From Planctomycetota bacterium (GTDB lineage: Bacteria; Planctomycetota; Phycisphaerae; UBA1845), in assembly GCA_022561415.1 (NCBI GenBank), contig JADFRH010000161.1, forward strand, positions 1 through 5,851: DNA of 5,851 nt, written 5' to 3'. Every line of letters starts with the position of its first letter. Within the stretch, counting starts at the first letter, position 1. Position numbers and translations under genes: made by a program. Below the pieces are notes generated by a model. That model was not told the DNA's origin and searched no databases. It worked only from the letters and a program-made list of their open reading frames with translations. Shown piece after piece: positions 4,848 to 5,851 of the stretch.

Positions 4848-5851
4848 CTACCGCTTGGGCCGGGTCTTGCCCGATCGATGGGAGGCCGTTTGGGGTTTCT
4901 GGGCTTCGTCGGCCATCTTCTGAAGCTTCTCGAAGAATGACAGCTTCTTGCGACCGAGACTATCCAGTTTTTCGGCCGGGCGCTTCTTCACGGGTTTGAG
5001 CAGTGTGCCGGCCTCTTCCTGCTCTTTGATGTGTTTGCGGATGCGGTGCTGCTCGATCGTTCCGAAAAGCGAACTGCACATGATGTACAGGTTCAGACCG
5101 GCCGGCATGTTGTAGAAGATGACGAGCATCATAATGCTCATCATCGGCGCCATCTTCTGCATCATCTCCTGCTGCTGCTTCTGCTGATCCGTCGCGTTGG
5201 GGTTCGGCTTGGGCTTGGGCTGGAGTTTCTGCTGTGTGTACATGAACACGGCCACCAGAATGGGCAGCAAGTTGAAGCAGGCGATCTTCCACCCGAGCAA
5301 AGGAACAATAATCGGGGTCGAGAATTCGTAGAGGCAGTCCATGTCCGTCAGGTCGGTGATCCAGGTGAAGTGGAACGGCTGATGCCTCATGCCGATGTTG
5401 TTGCTCAGGCTGAAAAACAGCGCCACCCAGATCGGCATCTGCAAAAACATCGGCAGGCAGTTCAAGATCTGACCGGCCGGGTTGATGCCCTCCTCGCGAT
5501 AGAGCTTCATCTGCTCCTGCTGCATTTTGGCCTTGTCACCGCCGTACTTCTTCTTGAGCTCCTCGAGCTTCGGCGCGAACTCACCCATCTTCGTCTGCAT
5601 CCGCACCATGTTGACCTGACCTTTTTTGGTGATCGGGTGCAAGGCGATGCGCACGATCAGCACGAGAACGATGATGCCGACCGCGTAGTCATGGGTCAGT
5701 GCGTAGATGCTGTTGAGCAGCCAGATCATCATCTCCACCAGAAAGGTGAACGTACACCACCCGTAGCTCTGGGCGACTTGGTAGTAGTAGTTGCGCGTCG
5801 CGTAGGGCTCGAGCTTGCGAAACGCGTCGCCGTCTTTTTCGCCGAGATAGA
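4848..5851 (-). CDS. yidC: YidC/Oxa1 membrane insertase, 3' part (runs off right edge)
   Basis: YidC inserts and folds inner-membrane proteins, alone or with SecYEG. The visible 333 residues are its C-terminal part. They open inside the end of the periplasmic domain with YLGEKDGDAF, the YxGxKD motif typical of that domain, followed by a YGW segment. The GTG at 5738 is therefore an internal codon and the true start is beyond the window. Then come the helix AVGIIVLVLIVRIALHP with the conserved Arg (codon 5649-5651) of the hydrophilic groove and a charged helical hairpin ending KLYREEGINPAGQ. These are followed by the CLPMFLQMPIWVALFFSLSN helix, two further helix regions including FYNMPAGLNLYIMCSSLFG, and a basic tail rich in Lys and Arg that fits ribosome contact. 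The second cytoplasmic loop (QPKPKPNPNATDQQKQQQ) is longer than in Escherichia coli. The gene ends convergently with the transporter; no jag or mnmE follows it, so it is the last gene of its unit. Confidence 0.96.
   Translation of the reverse strand, partial: YLGEKDGDAFRKLEPYATRNYYYQVAQSYGWCTFTFLVEMMIWLLNSIYALTHDYAVGIIVLVLIVRIALHPITKKGQVNMVRMQTKMGEFAPKLEELKKKYGGDKAKMQQEQMKLYREEGINPAGQILNCLPMFLQMPIWVALFFSLSNNIGMRHQPFHFTWITDLTDMDCLYEFSTPIIVPLLGWKIACFNLLPILVAVFMYTQQKLQPKPKPNPNATDQQKQQQEMMQKMAPMMSIMMLVIFYNMPAGLNLYIMCSSLFGTIEQHRIRKHIKEQEEAGTLLKPVKKRPAEKLDSLGRKKLSFFEKLQKMADEAQKPQTASHRSGKTRPKR

Noticed and set aside
5736..5738. GTG as the start of a short YidC-like protein
   Set aside because: The same frame stays open to the window edge and encodes the conserved YxGxKD segment of the YidC periplasmic domain, so the gene is a normal longer yidC cut by the window.
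1..5851. CRISPR array, tRNA or rRNA gene, or insertion sequence
   Set aside because: No regularly spaced repeats, cloverleaf, rRNA-like sequence or transposase reading frame was seen on either strand.

Overview
This is a GC-rich bacterial window with four genes in three transcription units. The C-terminal half of YidC has a Pro/Lys/Asn-rich second cytoplasmic loop and a long basic tail. Every intergenic stretch carries short palindromic repeats, and the large RND gene starts with TTG. Together these suggest a planctomycete or related PVC-group bacterium, but that placement is an inference from style, not from a marker gene.

Left part (1-1457, minus strand): a two-gene unit. The first gene encodes a DUF1702-family protein (348-1457), a family best known from enediyne polyketide loci. 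It is followed after 22 nt by a stand-alone acyl carrier protein (77-325) with a clear Shine-Dalgarno. A candidate extended -10 promoter for this pair lies at 1653-1679. Downstream of the ACP (1-76) there is only a hairpin and a repeat fragment, and the rest of the cluster, if any, lies off the left edge.

Middle (1458-1922): a divergent intergenic region of 465 bases with no convincing gene. It holds the minus-strand promoter candidate and two dispersed repeat fragments. From 1923 to 4640 on the plus strand is a 905-residue, 12-helix RND/MMPL-type transporter that starts at TTG.

Right part (4641-5851): a convergent gap of 207 bases contains three consecutive inverted repeats, including a second copy of the 62-base element seen at 1749. 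Beyond it, on the minus strand, is the 3' part of yidC, the membrane protein insertase, which runs off the right edge.

Working hypothesis: DUF1702, the ACP and the divergent MMPL-type exporter form part of a lipid or polyketide assembly-and-export locus of unknown product. yidC is a housekeeping neighbour on the far side of the convergent repeats. The window contains no synthase, ligase or phosphopantetheinyl transferase, so the product cannot be deduced here.
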